Source of the DNA: Mytilus californianus
Taxonomy: Eukaryota > Mollusca > Bivalvia > Mytilida > Mytilidae
NCBI RefSeq assembly: GCF_021869535.1
Contig: NW_026262668.1
Location: 15,484,348-15,548,347 of the forward strand
Length of the DNA stretch: 64,000 nucleotides
Direction: 5' to 3'
Shown here: piece after piece, positions 1 to 12,575 of the stretch
Numbering within the stretch: position 1 is the first letter of the stretch
Layout: each line of letters begins with the position of its first letter
Position numbers and translations under genes: made by a program
The notes under the pieces: generated by a model
Databases searched by the model: none
Told to the model about the DNA's origin: nothing
What the model saw: only the letters and a program-made list of their open reading frames with translations

Positions 1-2994
1 CTCAGTTGCAAATATGACTTTTCCAATTCTTCTGATCAGTTCTTGATATTTTTTCTCGGTCACTTTGGCTATTATAAAAAAAGAAAATATTGACCTGGCA
101 CACTCATCCCTGTAGATGCACAGCTGGTGCCATCACATTTTGTCGATTTACAGTTGCGGCACCTAATAATTGTGGTTTAATATATAAAGGTGTTTACCAA
201 CCGTTGATACACTAATTACCGTTTTGGCATAGTTTCATTTTGGGTAGATTAGGTCAACTCGTCTTAGGGGAATGTCTGGATGTTTTCATGCAACAGTGCG
301 TCAAGTCAATACCAAAGTAAAAACCCACCACAATATTTGATGATTCACAACCAGATAATGTTTGATATTTTTAACAAAGAACGCTTGTATTTTAGGAGTC
401 GTGATTAAACAATAAATATGTTTGTAAAACCAGTCTAAACGTGGATATAAATTCTGTAGGGGCAATTTCTGACTAGGAAAAGAAGTGAACACTTTAAAAT
501 TCAATGATCTAATTCGAAATGCTTTATTCAAGCTTTTAACAGCGTTTTCCTAGCTTCTAAAAATGCATTACACTTGCTTTATTTGTGAGGTCAAATTTCA
601 TTTCGTTCTGTTAAACAATGGTTTCGATAATATGTAAAAATTAGTAATAAATGTAATAGCTTTCGTATATATATTTTTTGTTATAAACTTTCTGGTTTTC
701 ACCTAAAAATTGCCACGTTTTACACCTGTCATTTTGAATTACGTTCGTTAGCTTTCAAGGTAAACATATTTATTAAATATAAGATATGATTCAATTCTTG
801 CCACACAAAAAAAATCTCCACAAATCGAACTTTAGTGTTAAAAGTCTCAAAGGTGTGCGTAAATGTTAAAATATACTAAAAGTCTTTGGGTATGATTATA
901 GGCATAGTCACAGTTATGTGGGTACATTTTTGTGGGTTTGGTGAGGTCATTCGATACAGTCATATATCTATTTTCTTAGGCGATTAAGTTAGCATCTGTG
1001 TTTATTTTTAAGGATTTTGCAACATTTGAAAATTATTTTTATTGAGTGTAATTTTAATCATTTTAATTGACTAATTCGCAATGATACTAGTAACCTTTAG
1101 AGTAACTATGGATAAAGTAAAGTAAATTTTGTTCATGTATTTGAACCATAGAGAACAATTTGGAATGTTGAAATCTTTGAACAGACTTAAGGAAATATTT
1201 CATTGTGTTTTAATATTTTACTTAAAAGTTTTCCAAAGCCTTGGTTTTCAACAATTTTTTATAAGATGTTAAAGTTAAACATGTTACAGTACTTTCCTTA
1301 TCGATACATATTCCTGCTGTCGGTTATTTTGATAAAATTATCAAATTTTAATTTTTTTTTTTAGAAGTTTTATGTATAAATATAAAACCTTTAAAAATTA
1401 CATTTCAAAGACTAAGAATACATACACTTTCAATCATTGATAAATAAGGTTTACAGTTGGAATATCTGTCCTATGCAAACAAAAAAATCTATGAAAAATT
1501 GTACTACAGTTTGCCTTTCCTTAAGCATTTATTATTTGACGAAAAGCACAGTAAAAATAAATGGCATAATGTTGTCTTAATCTATAAATACGTATATTTC
1601 ATTTCAAATAGAATATTATTGATGAAACATGACTTCAAGGAAAACGCCCTTTTCAGTGGATAAACTGGTACCACATCTTTTCGTTCAAGCTTCAAGGTTA
1701 ACAAATAAGAAAATACAATATGCCAAAAGATGTGAAAGTTGCAGATTTGAATTCGTCTGGCTCTTCTATGGCAATTGCAAATTGTTTTTTTTTTTATTTT
1801 CACTCCAATATTCAATATTGGTTGATCTCGGTTATTAGACAAATCAAACTGTGAAAGAATAACAATTTAACACAAAGATGTGGACATGCATATCATATAT
1901 ATATACTTTCTCCGAGTGTTGTTTCTGTTCTCTGGATTGTATATTTGCACATTCGATGTGATGCTGAAATACTGGAACGTTTTGTATTCTACAAGATGAA
2001 AAAAAAAAGCAAAATGTTTTTATATGTCTCTGGTTTAAGGTTTACCATATTTACGTAACAAGCGACAGTTAGTCTCAAGATATATTGCTTTCTCACGATT
2101 TAATCACGTGATCTACTTTACATCACATGGTTTTATAACGGTAAATTTACTACTGATTGTATATTGATCCTTTAATCAACAAATTTAACAAAGAAAAGTC
2201 AAAACTTTAAACGAACAAAGGATATCGTAGGGTGTCACTTAATATCTAATCGAATCACTCATGCAATAAGCGTTTGTTTTGTTTCCATTGGAAACCGCAG
2301 ATCAGAACATCAGCAACAAGTTCAAGTTTTAGCACGTTGTCAAGACTATTCTTGTTTTTGGGCGTATCTGTTTAACCAGACAGCCAGCAGATAGTGTATC
2401 AATAATTCATGTTTTTTGTTATGTAATGAATTTAAAATACGAGTTCACTACACTAGCATTATCGTTGATGCAAAAAAAAAGATGCAAATTTAGTACACGA
2501 TTTATTTATCACTATTCTGGTCGTCGTAAATTGTAAGTACTGATGTACTGATTTTGCGTCCTCCCAAATACAACTGTGTCTCTTCAGGTATAGCAGTCAT
2601 AGACAGTGATATTGTAATGAAGTACTGATAAATTGTTTATTAAATAGAGTTTCTGAGTAGGAGCTTTATCAATCTTTTTAATTGAAATACACGTAACTTT
2701 TTCAGGTTATTCTCTCTTAGCCTATACATTTTTTCTCATGTGTTATTTGGGGCTAGTTCATTATCTATTGGTCCCAGATGTTTCATATTATGAATGCAGT
2801 ATATAGTGCATATCGATGTTCTTATATCGTTAGTCCAAGAACACTGAAAAATGGTTTGAAAACGTTCAGAACCAGTAAGACTAGTCAGTGTATTAATAGA
2901 TCAACATCCCCTGCTACGCATGCATGTACCCACAAGCGATTTCAAAATCCTCATTCAGTTTTGCGTTACTTCGAAAGCTATTATTTAGCTCCCT
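1..2994. other. AT-rich intergenic DNA, no gene recognised
   Basis: I see only short random open frames, homopolymer runs and AT-rich sequence. No exon-like stretch with family similarity, no RNA gene and no clear transposon ends were found. Confidence 0.6.
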
Positions 2995-3270
2995 GAGGGA
3001 GCAATTATTTAACTTCAAGGGGGAGGGGGGGGGGGTATGGTTTTTGTCTGCGTCAGAAAAAAATTTTGTTTTTCGACGCTTTCAACCAAATTATTTTTTT
3101 TTCAAAATTTAACACTATAGGCCTAAGGTATAGGGAAAATCTGGATCCAGAATATTTTTTTTTGTCATCTGCTTGACCACAATTTTTTTTTCATCAAATT
3201 TCGGATCAGGATATTTTTTTTTGGAAAAAACCATACCCCTCCTTTTTTGAAGTTAAATGACCGTTCCCTC
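2995..3270. mobile_element. Fold-back MITE of about 276 bp
   Basis: The two ends are inverted copies. The left end begins GAGGGAGCAATTATTTAACT and the right end, read on the minus strand, begins GAGGGAACGGTCATTTAACT. Both continue into a G-rich run and then TATGGTTTTT. The interior is T-rich with no coding capacity. This is what a non-autonomous terminal-inverted-repeat transposon looks like; the superfamily cannot be assigned and no convincing target duplication was seen. Confidence 0.7.
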
Positions 3271-4249
3271 GTATGTTTTGTTATACCCCTGCTATGACAT
3301 GATATTAAATTCGTGATTTTTACGCATTCAGTCAGTTTTGTTTTATTTTCATAATATGTAACTCTTTGTTAAAATATATAAAATCCAGTACAAGAGTCCA
3401 TGTCCTAACGGTTTAAATATAACGGACGCATTTTAACCCCATTTTGACCCCATTTCAAATCCCGCTTCATAGAATATGGTCCCACCTGTCCGACATCTGT
3501 CTACCTGAGGTAAAATTCAATAATTTTTTTATGAGAAGTAATCTAAGTTGACAAGTGCAGATGTTTGCTTTATAACGGTAGCTTACAAAGAATCAAAATC
3601 TCCAAAAATCATTAAAACATAGCGAAATTGATTGGAAAAGTAGGCCTGTAGTCAGGGCGAGTTGTGCGTCATCTGTCGGATTCCATGCGTCATCGATTTA
3701 TGTGATGTTCGTTAAATAATTCAGTTTTGTAAAGAAGTATTAAATGACTTACAACATAAACATCTATATGTATTTGAATATTACTGTCTTTTAATCTCTA
3801 TATTTCCTCTGATTGTTCATTGATTTAGTACAGAAATACACAAAACCGAAGCTGAATGCACGCAGTTGTTTCCCGTTGTTGCATCTCGAAACCTCAGCTC
3901 GAAACCGAGTATTCTAAATTTTAAAACTGAAACGTTGAAGAGCAATTCTAATTCTCAAAATAACACTAAAGGCACATAATCCAGGTAATAAACAACTCTC
4001 CATTTGGCGAATAAACTATATAATAAAAATCAAATCAATTTAACATCTTCTTATCTTGTATTTTTCAGCATTAATGTAAATAGAAAATTAATGAACACAA
4101 ATCACCGATCGTCAAAATAATGTGTGTATTTGCCCTACTTTGATAAAAACTACGAAAAGCCCCTTTAATTTAAATAATGCAAAAAAGCAAGGCCCAATAT
4201 GAAATAAGATCGACTAAGATGTATGCTTAGTATATACATCAGAATGTCA
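3271..4249. other. Intergenic, nothing recognised
   Basis: AT-rich sequence with no supported gene, RNA or repeat boundary. Confidence 0.5.
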
Positions 4250-4320
4250 GAGGCAAATACAGGGGGGGGGGCAGTGGGCCCGGTCCCCCTTATGGAGTTC
4301 CATACGGGCTATTCAAACTC
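4250..4320. repeat. Fragment of the GGCGGATCC-type G/C-run MITE
   Basis: A run of G, then CCCGGTCCCCCTTATGGAG, matches the left half of better-preserved copies such as the one at 25957. The right terminal CTGGATCCGCC is missing, so the copy is truncated. Confidence 0.5.
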
Positions 4321-4640
4321 ATAAGTTGAAAACCAACTGAAAATACGCCATGGTAAAAATCGACAAACGACAAAAGACAAACAATAGTCTGAAAAACACA
4401 ATTTAACATAGAAAACTAAAAGAGTGAGCAACACGAACCCCCACAAAAAAACACATTCTGTTGCACATGTGGCACCCGTCGTATTGCTCATTTAAGTACA
4501 CAATTGGTAATCAGTCTAATTCGGTAGATCACAGTCAAAGAAAATAGTACGGGATTGTGGTTACGACAATCATGAGCATATCCGTCGATCGTCATCTGCG
4601 AAACAGATATTACACAACGGCCAACCAACTTGGGATAACT
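4310..4640 (-). repeat. Retroelement 3'-tail repeat (family C), reverse copy
   Basis: Read on the minus strand this holds, in order, a stretch related to the retroelement coding fragment at 51035-51190 (GTTGGTTGGCCGTTGTG and following), a GGTGCCACATGTG segment, a GGGGTTCGTGTTGCTCA segment, and TTATGAGTTTGAATAG. The same ordered modules occur at 19045, 23798, 27560, 33390, 42440 and 49860. The open frame at 4557-4769 on the opposite strand is a shadow of this repeat. Confidence 0.6.
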
Positions 4641-5112
4641 TTAACTTCACCTATCGGGATTCTTGGTTTAAAGGCGTCCTTCTTAGCAAAAACACTCTTT
4701 CAAGGTCTAGAATATCGTTTCAACTCGGATATATATACTCCAAATGCAGGCGCTGCAGAAATTATTTAAGAATCTTGCTCGAAGTATTTTAAGGCTTTTG
4801 ACAGTATTAAACAACGACGGTCAAAGAAAACTTTTGACGGACTTTAGATTGAATAGATCTTATAATTTTCTTGATGAACTTTGATGGGAGTTTGCTAATC
4901 AGAGCAGAGTTAAGATTAGAATGACGCAAGTTTATTTTATAAACAGGAGAAAATGGTAAAAACGACGTGAAAAGAACTGAATAAGAAAAATGACTTTTTA
5001 AAAAGTAAAGTAAACTGATAGAAAAATAACTTGACAAAGGAATTGATTGAACTGGTTGAGGAAAAAGATGTGTGATTTATCTGCCTGAAAGATATACAAC
5101 TGATTTGTATGG

Positions 5113-5405
5113 GTTGTTCTTATGTTGTGCTGTTACGTTACCGCCCCAGGTGGAAAAAAAGGGGAGCGCCCCACTCGCATGTTTAACTCCGCCATATTCT
5201 GTATGTGCCTGTCTCAAGTCAGAAGCCTTTAATTCAGTGGTTGTTCTCTGTTGCTGTATATGATGGTTTTTTTTGGGTTTATTGTTTGGTACATAAATCA
5301 GGCCGTTATATTTATAGTTTGAATTGTTTTACATTCATCATGTTTGGGCCTCTCATAGCTTGCTATTCGTTATGGGTTTTGCTCATTTTTGACGGCCGTA
5401 CATAG
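5113..5405 (+). repeat. Dispersed repeat family A, nearly full length
   Basis: Begins TTATGTTGTGCTGTTAC, has a central block reading CTGTATGTGCCTGTCTCAAG, and ends near the ACGGCCGTA block. The same ordered blocks recur at 8290, 29170, 40000 and 45110 on the plus strand and at 35053, 54755 and 55850 on the minus strand. It encodes no protein I can name. The class (SINE-like, LINE tail or other) is unresolved. Confidence 0.75.
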
Positions 5406-6354
5406 AGTGAAAGAGCTAAGTCATTTTGTAAAAAGTTTATTGAAGCAATTTTACTATTTCAGACCATATTTCCGTCTTTTCTGACTTTTAAAACAAACAC
5501 ACAAATATATTAGAAGGTTTTATGTGGAATGACATTAGATATTTCTACAGATGTGTGTGCAATGATCTGCAATGGAATAGTAAACAATAAACCCAGTTTA
5601 ATCTGAAAAAAATCTATGATGAAACAAAATGATGGAAGCAAATGAAGCTTCAGATGAGGAACAATGACGATAAAAATTTGTAGATGGTACTATAAATAGG
5701 ATATAACAAACTCGGATTTACAATGTATAAACCCATACATCTATGGATATATATACGTTTTCGTAATTTGCTTTCGTTCATTTATTGTTTATAAAATATG
5801 TATAATGTCATTGTGATATTTCTACATTTTCTCAATTATTTTACAATGGGGTTTTTCGTCTGATCTAAATTTACCAGATTGTTATTTTGTATTTATATTA
5901 TTAACTACTTTAAATTCCTAACGAAAGGAAAATCCCTTTTAACCTGGGAAAACTATAAATAGGAAGTAGATTGGGGAAATTCCATGTACACACACAAAGC
6001 AAACCAAGCATTTGGCTCCACTCCAAGTAGGACAAGTCGCTGACTAGTTCAACGATCAGTTGATTATTGACGCTGTAAACGATCTCTTCCGAGTTGAATC
6101 GTGTGGTCTCGGAATTTTCCATTCATGAGATGTCGATCAACAACAAAGGTTAGCTGAAAGACAATTCGTAAACATGTTTACGTTTTAAAAGTCCTATAGA
6201 TGATTGTTTACGTCAAGCAGGCTATTTGCAAGCTTTTATACATTTTCAAGGTTGTTTCATCTTCGTCAGATAGTTGAAGACCATTGGTAATGATGTTTAT
6301 TTTTCTATGCATTTTTTATTTACACTATGATGTCATATATGCAATTTGATACCC
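5406..6354. other. Intergenic, nothing recognised
   Basis: AT-rich DNA with short random open frames only. Confidence 0.5.
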
Positions 6355-6570
6355 TGCATTCACAGGCGCTTGGGGAACGGACCCCCTTTTTTCTATTTTT
6401 TTTAAATAATATTTTGTAATAGTTTAATTAATTTAATGCTATTACAATAACAGTAGTTTATACATATTGACCCTCTATTATTAATAAAGAATAATTACTA
6501 AAAAATAAAACACAAAAACAAAACAAAAGTAGAAAAAAGGGAGTCCATTCCCCAAGCGCATGTGACTGCA
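6355..6570. mobile_element. MITE of about 216 bp with ~38 bp inverted ends
   Basis: The left end starts TGCATTCACAGGCGCTTGGG and the minus-strand right end starts TGCAGTCACATGCGCTTGGG. Both continue GAAYGGACYCCCTTTTTTCTA. The interior is AT-rich and non-coding. The ends differ at only a few positions, so the insertion is fairly recent. No clear target duplication is visible. Confidence 0.8.
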
Positions 6571-7744
6571 TTTAGCATGCTTTATCTTTATGAAGTCAAA
6601 TTACCGAATGCCCCCCTTTCCCCCTTCTATTTTATTGATGGCTATCATTTTGTATTAACTATAATGGAAAGGTGTGATTCAGATAGAGCCCATCAGGCTG
6701 AAGCTCTCCGTGGGTAATATCTTACTTTCACAATTGCATGCTTGTGTAAACTGATTTTTGTTGGAAGACAACCATTTACAGGAAACAGTGCTATGGAAAA
6801 GCATACTGAAGGCCTTTGTTTAGTAATACATCAATTTTAAAATAGGTATCATCTATATAACTAAAATATTATTTATTTAGCCATTTGTGGGGTATTGTTT
6901 CGTTAAAAAGTGGCTCTAGTGGCTCCAACAGATTTCACCCCTTTACCTCCTTGTGATACCGAAGAGAATAAAAATTACAGAAACATTTACAAAAATGATT
7001 TGATAAGATGCCAACTGGTTTTTAATGAATTAAAATATCTCAAATGTTTGGAGCAATCGATACAAACTGACTTAAATAAATGTATAAACTGACCAATCTG
7101 CACCAATGAAATTTTCGTTCTGAGTATGCATGAACTAATTTCTACTATAAACGCAAAAAAAAAACCAATCAATCAATCAATCTTTTCTCGTCACAACATT
7201 GTCTATAGAGTTTCCTAGTAAGATAAAACTTGTATTAAGATTTTAAATAACTTCATTGTTAAAAATTATACGATCGGTTAATGCATTTAATTTGGTCATT
7301 TTTCGGAACATTCATACATGTAATAACATCTAGAGTTTCCACATATCTCCTTAGCTTCACTGTATGCACTGTATGCACTAAACATGCTCTATAAATCGAT
7401 TATCTTTTTTGGTCAAAAATTTGAAATAAATATTGATTATCATTGGATGACCTTGTACAGAAGACCAGGATGTACGTTGTTTTAAAGTCCAGTCTTTGCA
7501 TGGGGCTTTACCTATGTATTGATAACTATAATGCACTTATTTCCGTATGGCAGTTATACGGTTATTCTAGACTACAAATACTCGTTTGGTCCTCTATAGC
7601 TGATAACGATTGTAATCATTTTTTTCTAGTGCTGATAACAGTTATAATGATTTTTTATTTCAAATTATTGAAGACTAATGCGTAATTTTGATTTACATGC
7701 CAGTAGTTTGGGTCACAGGAACTTTTCTTCAGGTCAGATGTATA
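6571..7744. other. Intergenic; short CAAT microsatellite at 7163-7181
   Basis: No gene is supported. The (CAAT)n run resembles the tail of mollusc SINEs, but no SINE body is attached. Confidence 0.5.
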
Positions 7745-7881
7745 GCAGAGGAGGAGGGACAGGGGGTTCGGGTACCCTTATGGACTGCTATATATATATG
7801 GTTAATATATATATTTTTTACATGTCCGAGTCCAATCAATACATAGTTTGCCCTCCCCCCTTTTCAAAATCCTGGATCCGC
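7745..7881. repeat. GGCGGATCC-type MITE, left end degenerate
   Basis: A G-rich left part, CCCTTATGGA, a C-rich right part and the terminal CTGGATCCGC at 7872 match the layout of copies at 9393, 13766 and 25957. Confidence 0.6.
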
Positions 7882-8289
7882 ACCTGTATAGCCCGATATT
7901 GTCTACATGTATTTAAAAAAAAACGTGTACCACTACTGGTATTGTATAGTGAATTTCTGATAGAAGAGATAGACGTTATTGAAATGCACGCGAAATAACG
8001 GGTTTTATATTCTGACCTGTAGACAAGTTGCTTTCGTTTTCGGACGCTTTCTTCCTGTTTGTTTTGGTTTTTATTTTAGACCTTTTTAGGTCACACAGTT
8101 ATGTAGCTCTCAATGTAGTTATGCATCGTCAGACGGAGTCAGAAGTTTCATGTCTGCTATATTTCCTTTTGATATGCATGAATAGAAAGAGACATTAAGT
8201 CTACACCAGTCAGTAAACGATACAACAGCCTATGATTGTTGATTAATAAAAACTCTGATGAGTTTAGCCTTTATCAACTGATTTTTATA

Positions 8290-8392
8290 GTTATGTTGTG
8301 CTGTTACACCACTGTCCAAGGTTAGAGGAAGGTTTGCGCGCCCGAAAACATCTTTAACCCCACCACATTCTGTATATGCCTAGACTAAGTGA
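8290..8392 (+). repeat. Family A repeat, first ~100 bp only
   Basis: TTATGTTGTGCTGTTACACC, then CCACTGTCC and CATTCTGTATATGCCTAG, are the first blocks of family A. The similarity stops after about 100 bp. Confidence 0.7.
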
Positions 8393-8689
8393 GGTACATG
8401 TAATAACGTTTTCCTGGACTAGGTACAAAAATCAATTAAGTAACACCCAAGCAAGGGAAGCTAGATAATGAAAGTATCTGGCCTTGAAGATTCTTCTGTT
8501 TTAAAGTGAGACCCGGTATCTGGGAAATGCTACGTATACTTTAGTTCCGAGATATATCGTTTTTCCGTGTCCAATTTCAGTTTATACACAAACGTCACGT
8601 GATAATGTCAGACCCATATGCAGTGTTGGGAGCTCGAGAAATACAACGTCGTCTCCATGCGAACTGTAAACAATGGATGATATCACCAG

Positions 8690-8812
8690 AGGTAGTTTTA
8701 AGGGTAGGGTGGGTTCCCCTAGGGTAGGGCGGTTTCCCCTTATGAAGCTACATATAAACGGTTATTGCATGATGCCTTCTGCCCCTCCTCATTTTCAAAA
8801 TCCGAGACCTTG
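8690..8812. repeat. Degenerate GGCGGATCC-type MITE
   Basis: GGGTTCCCC, CCCTTATGAAGC and TTTTCAAAATCCGAGA correspond to the interior of the MITE family. Both terminal motifs are decayed. Confidence 0.45.
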
Positions 8813-8889
8813 CAGTAGGTTTTTTATCAAGATGAGGGGGTCAACATTGAAAAGTATGGTCAATTTTTTTAAAGTTAAAATCTATTTAA

Positions 8890-9030
8890 GAGGGTGTGGA
8901 CAGGGGTACCCTTCTCCCACCTCCCACTTTTAGACTGAATTTTTTTTTCTCTCCCACCTATTTTTTGTCTCCCACCTCCCGCCCCTCCTTTCCCACCTCC
9001 CTCAAAAGCTGTCCACCCCTCATTTAAATC
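8890..9030. repeat. Pyrimidine-rich CTCCCACCTCC block
   Basis: Repeats of the motif CTCCCACCTCC(C) between GGACAGGGGTACCC and GCTGTCCACCCCTC. A similar C-rich block follows the LINE at 39043. It is probably a low-complexity dispersed repeat. Confidence 0.5.
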
Positions 9031-9392
9031 ATTTCATTTACTTGAGTTACGTGATACAACTTCTCAACCTCCACATTGAAACATCAATTATCCCGGAACT
9101 ATATCCTAGCAGTATGGTTATTGACGCTGCATCTCATAGGTGTTTTCCCTACCCATTTAGTTTCTTTACATGTGAATTAATAAATCTTTACGTTAACAGC
9201 TTGAAAAAGATATAAATAGCATTCATCCAGGATTTACGCAAGGATTTGTATATACATTGGAATCATAAAAAAGAAAATAGATTGCAATTACTTCTATCTT
9301 TATTTAATATATGATGTTTATAATTTTTGCATTGTGAATATATTTGTATTGTTTATATGCCTTCTTCAACCCCCGGGGTAGAAACTTGCAGT

Positions 9393-9552
9393 GGCGGATC
9401 CAGAACTTTTCATAAGGGGGGGCCCGCTGACTGACCAAAAGGGGGGGGGGGGGGCGCTCCAGTCATGCTTCAGTGATTCCCTATATAATCAACCAAATTT
9501 TTCCCACGAAAAGGGGGGGGGCGGGTCCCCGAGGACCCCCCCTGGATCCGCC
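9393..9552. mobile_element. GGCGGATCCAG-ended MITE
   Basis: Exact 11-bp inverted ends GGCGGATCCAG (9393-9403) and CTGGATCCGCC (9542-9552). The inside has two long G runs around the block CGCTCCAGTCATGCTTCAG. It is nearly identical in its centre to the copy at 52253, so the two belong to one subfamily. Confidence 0.8.
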
Positions 9553-11010
9553 TATGACTTGGCGTGAATTTCCTTAATAAATATAATGTAATTATATATA
9601 TCAACTACTAGAATTCTTAGGCACTTGAGTACAGCATACGGATTTTTTTCGCTGTTTACACTGAATATTTAATTTTCTTTTTAATACATGTTTTTAATAT
9701 GTATAGTAAAATAGGGAATTGTATCAGAGTTGAAGAATTCACCCAAAACAAGGTAGGACAAGCATAGTAGTTTAAGTAATTAAGTTTGTGGTAAAAAATT
9801 AAAAAAATGAATATTCTGTCAAACAATGAAAAAAATATCAAACACTGTTTTACTCAAGCGCAGGTGCTATAGAAATAAATGGTGTATACAAAATAAGTGC
9901 ATGACTTATGTTAAATAATGATGATGAGACAATGTCTCATCCTCTGACATTGATCAATACTTGAATATGTTATACCTTTAAGATTTGCTTTGTATGCATG
10001 GTCTACTTTCATAAACTGCTACATCAGTATATGCGCAAAAGTATAATTATCCCATAGAACCACGAAACCCACCTTCACTTTTCAAATCACGTTCTGCGTC
10101 AAAAGACTGGAATCGATACATGATCAAATCCAGTAAATAGTGGCAGCTGACGTCAGCAATAAATGTTTTAACTAAAATCATTGGTTTCAATCAACATTTT
10201 CTTTTGAAACACATACTTTTTAAAATTACTCTCAACTAAATAATGTTTCCTTGAACTGTTTTGTATGGAGGAAACAAATTTGTGGGAGACGTGCACTAAG
10301 TTACAAAATGAGTAAACCCTGTCAGGATCTAATGGTAATGACGTGATGGCAGCTATATATGAGTGATCCAAGGTTGAGAAATCTTCATTGCAGGAACTAA
10401 CTAGGAGAGCTAACTTTATTTCTTACAACCATCGATCGGAGTTGTGGTGTTCTCTTATAAATACTGTTGACTGGCAAAATATTTATTTATTTTCAAGTTT
10501 CACTAACATATAGTGTCTTGCGAACAGTTGATGATTTCAGATTTCTATTCAGAACCTTGCTTTACTATTCTAATGAAAAACTGCAATAATTATTAAGTAA
10601 TATCTATAAAACAGCATAATATGTGACAGGTGCTACCTGATGAGCTCCCGAAGGTTATTGGTGTATGTTTATTTAATTTGTCTTCGTACTTTGCCATTTT
10701 GTCGCCGCCATGTTGTTGAAGGTCTTTCAGTACCACATTGGTATAGAACCAAATCGACCCTTCTGTCATTTATGCCCCCTTTGGCAGCATATTATTTTTT
10801 TGTATTTTGAAACGCTCAACGAAAGGAGTTGTGGGTTGTGGGATTTTATCGTTCCCCTATGTATTGTGACTAAGTTACAAATGATCTCCGACTAGCTGAA
10901 TTAGTTATTGAAAACGGGCGAACGGACTACTACATGTCTAAATCACAGTTTTCATTACTCATCCCTGTGTTGCCTGTGGATCAAGTGTAACATTAGCATG
11001 TGTTTATTTG
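9553..11010. other. Intergenic, nothing recognised
   Basis: No gene, RNA or element boundary supported. Confidence 0.5.
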
Positions 11011-11685
11011 TCCCCTACCGACGAAGGGGACTTTAGGTTTGCACTCCGTTCGTCTGTCTGTCTGCTTGAAGATATTGATTTGATATTTGGAGTATTGTTT
11101 TATCATTCCAAGTTACAGATCAAGTTCGAATTTTGTTCCGGTCTGATGATTTTTGCAGAGTTATGGTCCTTGGACTAAGAAAATTGGCTCAAATAATCAG
11201 TTTTCTGCACTTTTTTTCGTCATGCTTGAAGATATTGAGTTGATAATTGGTATATAGTTTTATCTTGACAAGTTACAGATCAAATTCGAATTTTTTTCCG
11301 GTCTGATGATTTTGTGCAGTTATGGTCCTTGGACTTAGAAAATTGGCTCAAATAATCAGTTTTCTGCATTTTTTTCGTCATGCTTGAAGATATTGTTTTG
11401 ATAATTGGTATATAGTTTTATCATGACAAGTTACAGATCAAGTTGGAATTTTGTTCCAGTCTGATGATTTTGTGCAGAGTTATGGTCCTTGGACTTAGAA
11501 AATTCACCTAAATAATCAGTTTTCAACACTTTTTTTCGTCATGCTTGAAGATATTGACTTGATATTTGTTATATAGTTTACACCATTACAAGTTATAGAT
11601 CAAGTTAGCATTTTGTTCCAATACAATGAATTTTTAACCGGTAGGGGACTATGTATTGCTATGCAATACTCTCAGAATGCTTGTT
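11011..11685 (+). mobile_element. Composite tandem-core element E1 (Helentron/pearl-like)
   Basis: The left end TCCCCTACCG (11011-11020) is an exact inverted copy of CGGTAGGGGA (11639-11648). GTCCCC at the left also pairs with GGGGAC about 10 nt later to make a head hairpin. A GTCT-rich stretch follows at about 11047-11064, then four direct repeats of 158-160 bp, each starting TGCTTGAAGATATTG (11064, 11223, 11381 and 11541). After the right inverted repeat comes a perfect hairpin, GTATTGC-TAT-GCAATAC (11653-11669). The end near AGAATGCTTGTT was set by comparison with the copy at 56808. There is no coding capacity, so it must be mobilised in trans if it is mobile. Confidence 0.75.
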
Positions 11686-12118
11686 CTATTAAGGTTTTCC
11701 TTTTGTGCTGATTTGCTCAAGTACTATTAACATGATGTGCGTTTGTCATAACTAGGTCTTCCCGTCTGTGATGCTTTGGTCCAGTAACATTTACATGCAG
11801 ATTTTTTTCATATATATAAATGCGGGTGAAGACAACAACCCAACATAAAAAAAACTCTAAAGATATATCTATAGTTTTATTGGGTTGCTGTCTCATTGAC
11901 TTTGGTAAATTTCTGGGTTTTTTTCAGATTCGTGTGATAAAGAATTAAATACAAGTTAACCTTTTTCCCGGGTATGTTTCTTTGGAAATTTCATATTGCA
12001 CTGCTCATTAGGATATCAAATTCCGATATCTGGAACAAAGAGTAAATATACGCTTCATTCCAATCGTTATCTTTCCGTCAAAGTTTGGTTTTGGGTGACG
12101 TTATTTGACGTCATTTGT
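11686..12118. other. Spacer between elements E1 and E5
   Basis: Contains TTGGGTTGCTGTCTCATTGA at about 11880, a phrase also seen at the tails of other dispersed repeats here (14131, 32842, 33687). Nothing else was recognised. Confidence 0.4.
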
Positions 12119-12575
12119 GCGTTTATTAGGGCCTATAGTGATCAGTCTGTCCGTCTGTCCGTCCGTCCGCAACAAACTGTGTCCGCTCTATATCTAGAGA
12201 ACCGTTATAATTTCATACTTTATACTTGACATGTATATTAACCAACACCAGAGGGTGTAATAATGTATGTACAACTTCCTAGGTCAAAGGTCAAGGTAAA
12301 AAAACTTTGGTTTCAGTTGACAGCCCCATGTCATATGGTAAAGATCGTGTCCGCTCTTTATCTTGAGAACCGTTATGATTTCAAAGTTTATACTTGACAA
12401 GTATATTAACCAACATCAGATGGTGTGTCATAATGTATGTACAACTTCCTAGGTCAAAGGTCAAGGTCAAAAACACTGGTTTCAGTTGACAACCCCTTGC
12501 CCTATGGTAAAAATACAAATTGTTTACCACATGTTATTCACAGAGGGGCCTACAGAGATGGCTTCCATCTCAATG
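12119..12575 (+). mobile_element. Composite tandem-core element E5
   Basis: A (GTCY)n stretch at about 12145-12170 is followed by two direct repeats of 168 bp starting GTGTCCGCTC (12179 and 12347), each containing CCTAGGTCAAAGGTCAAGGT. The right end carries a perfect hairpin, GAGATGG-CTT-CCATCTC (12555-12571). The head near TTAGGGCCTATAG is itself partly palindromic. The design matches E1, but the sequence is unrelated. The outer limits are approximate. Confidence 0.6.
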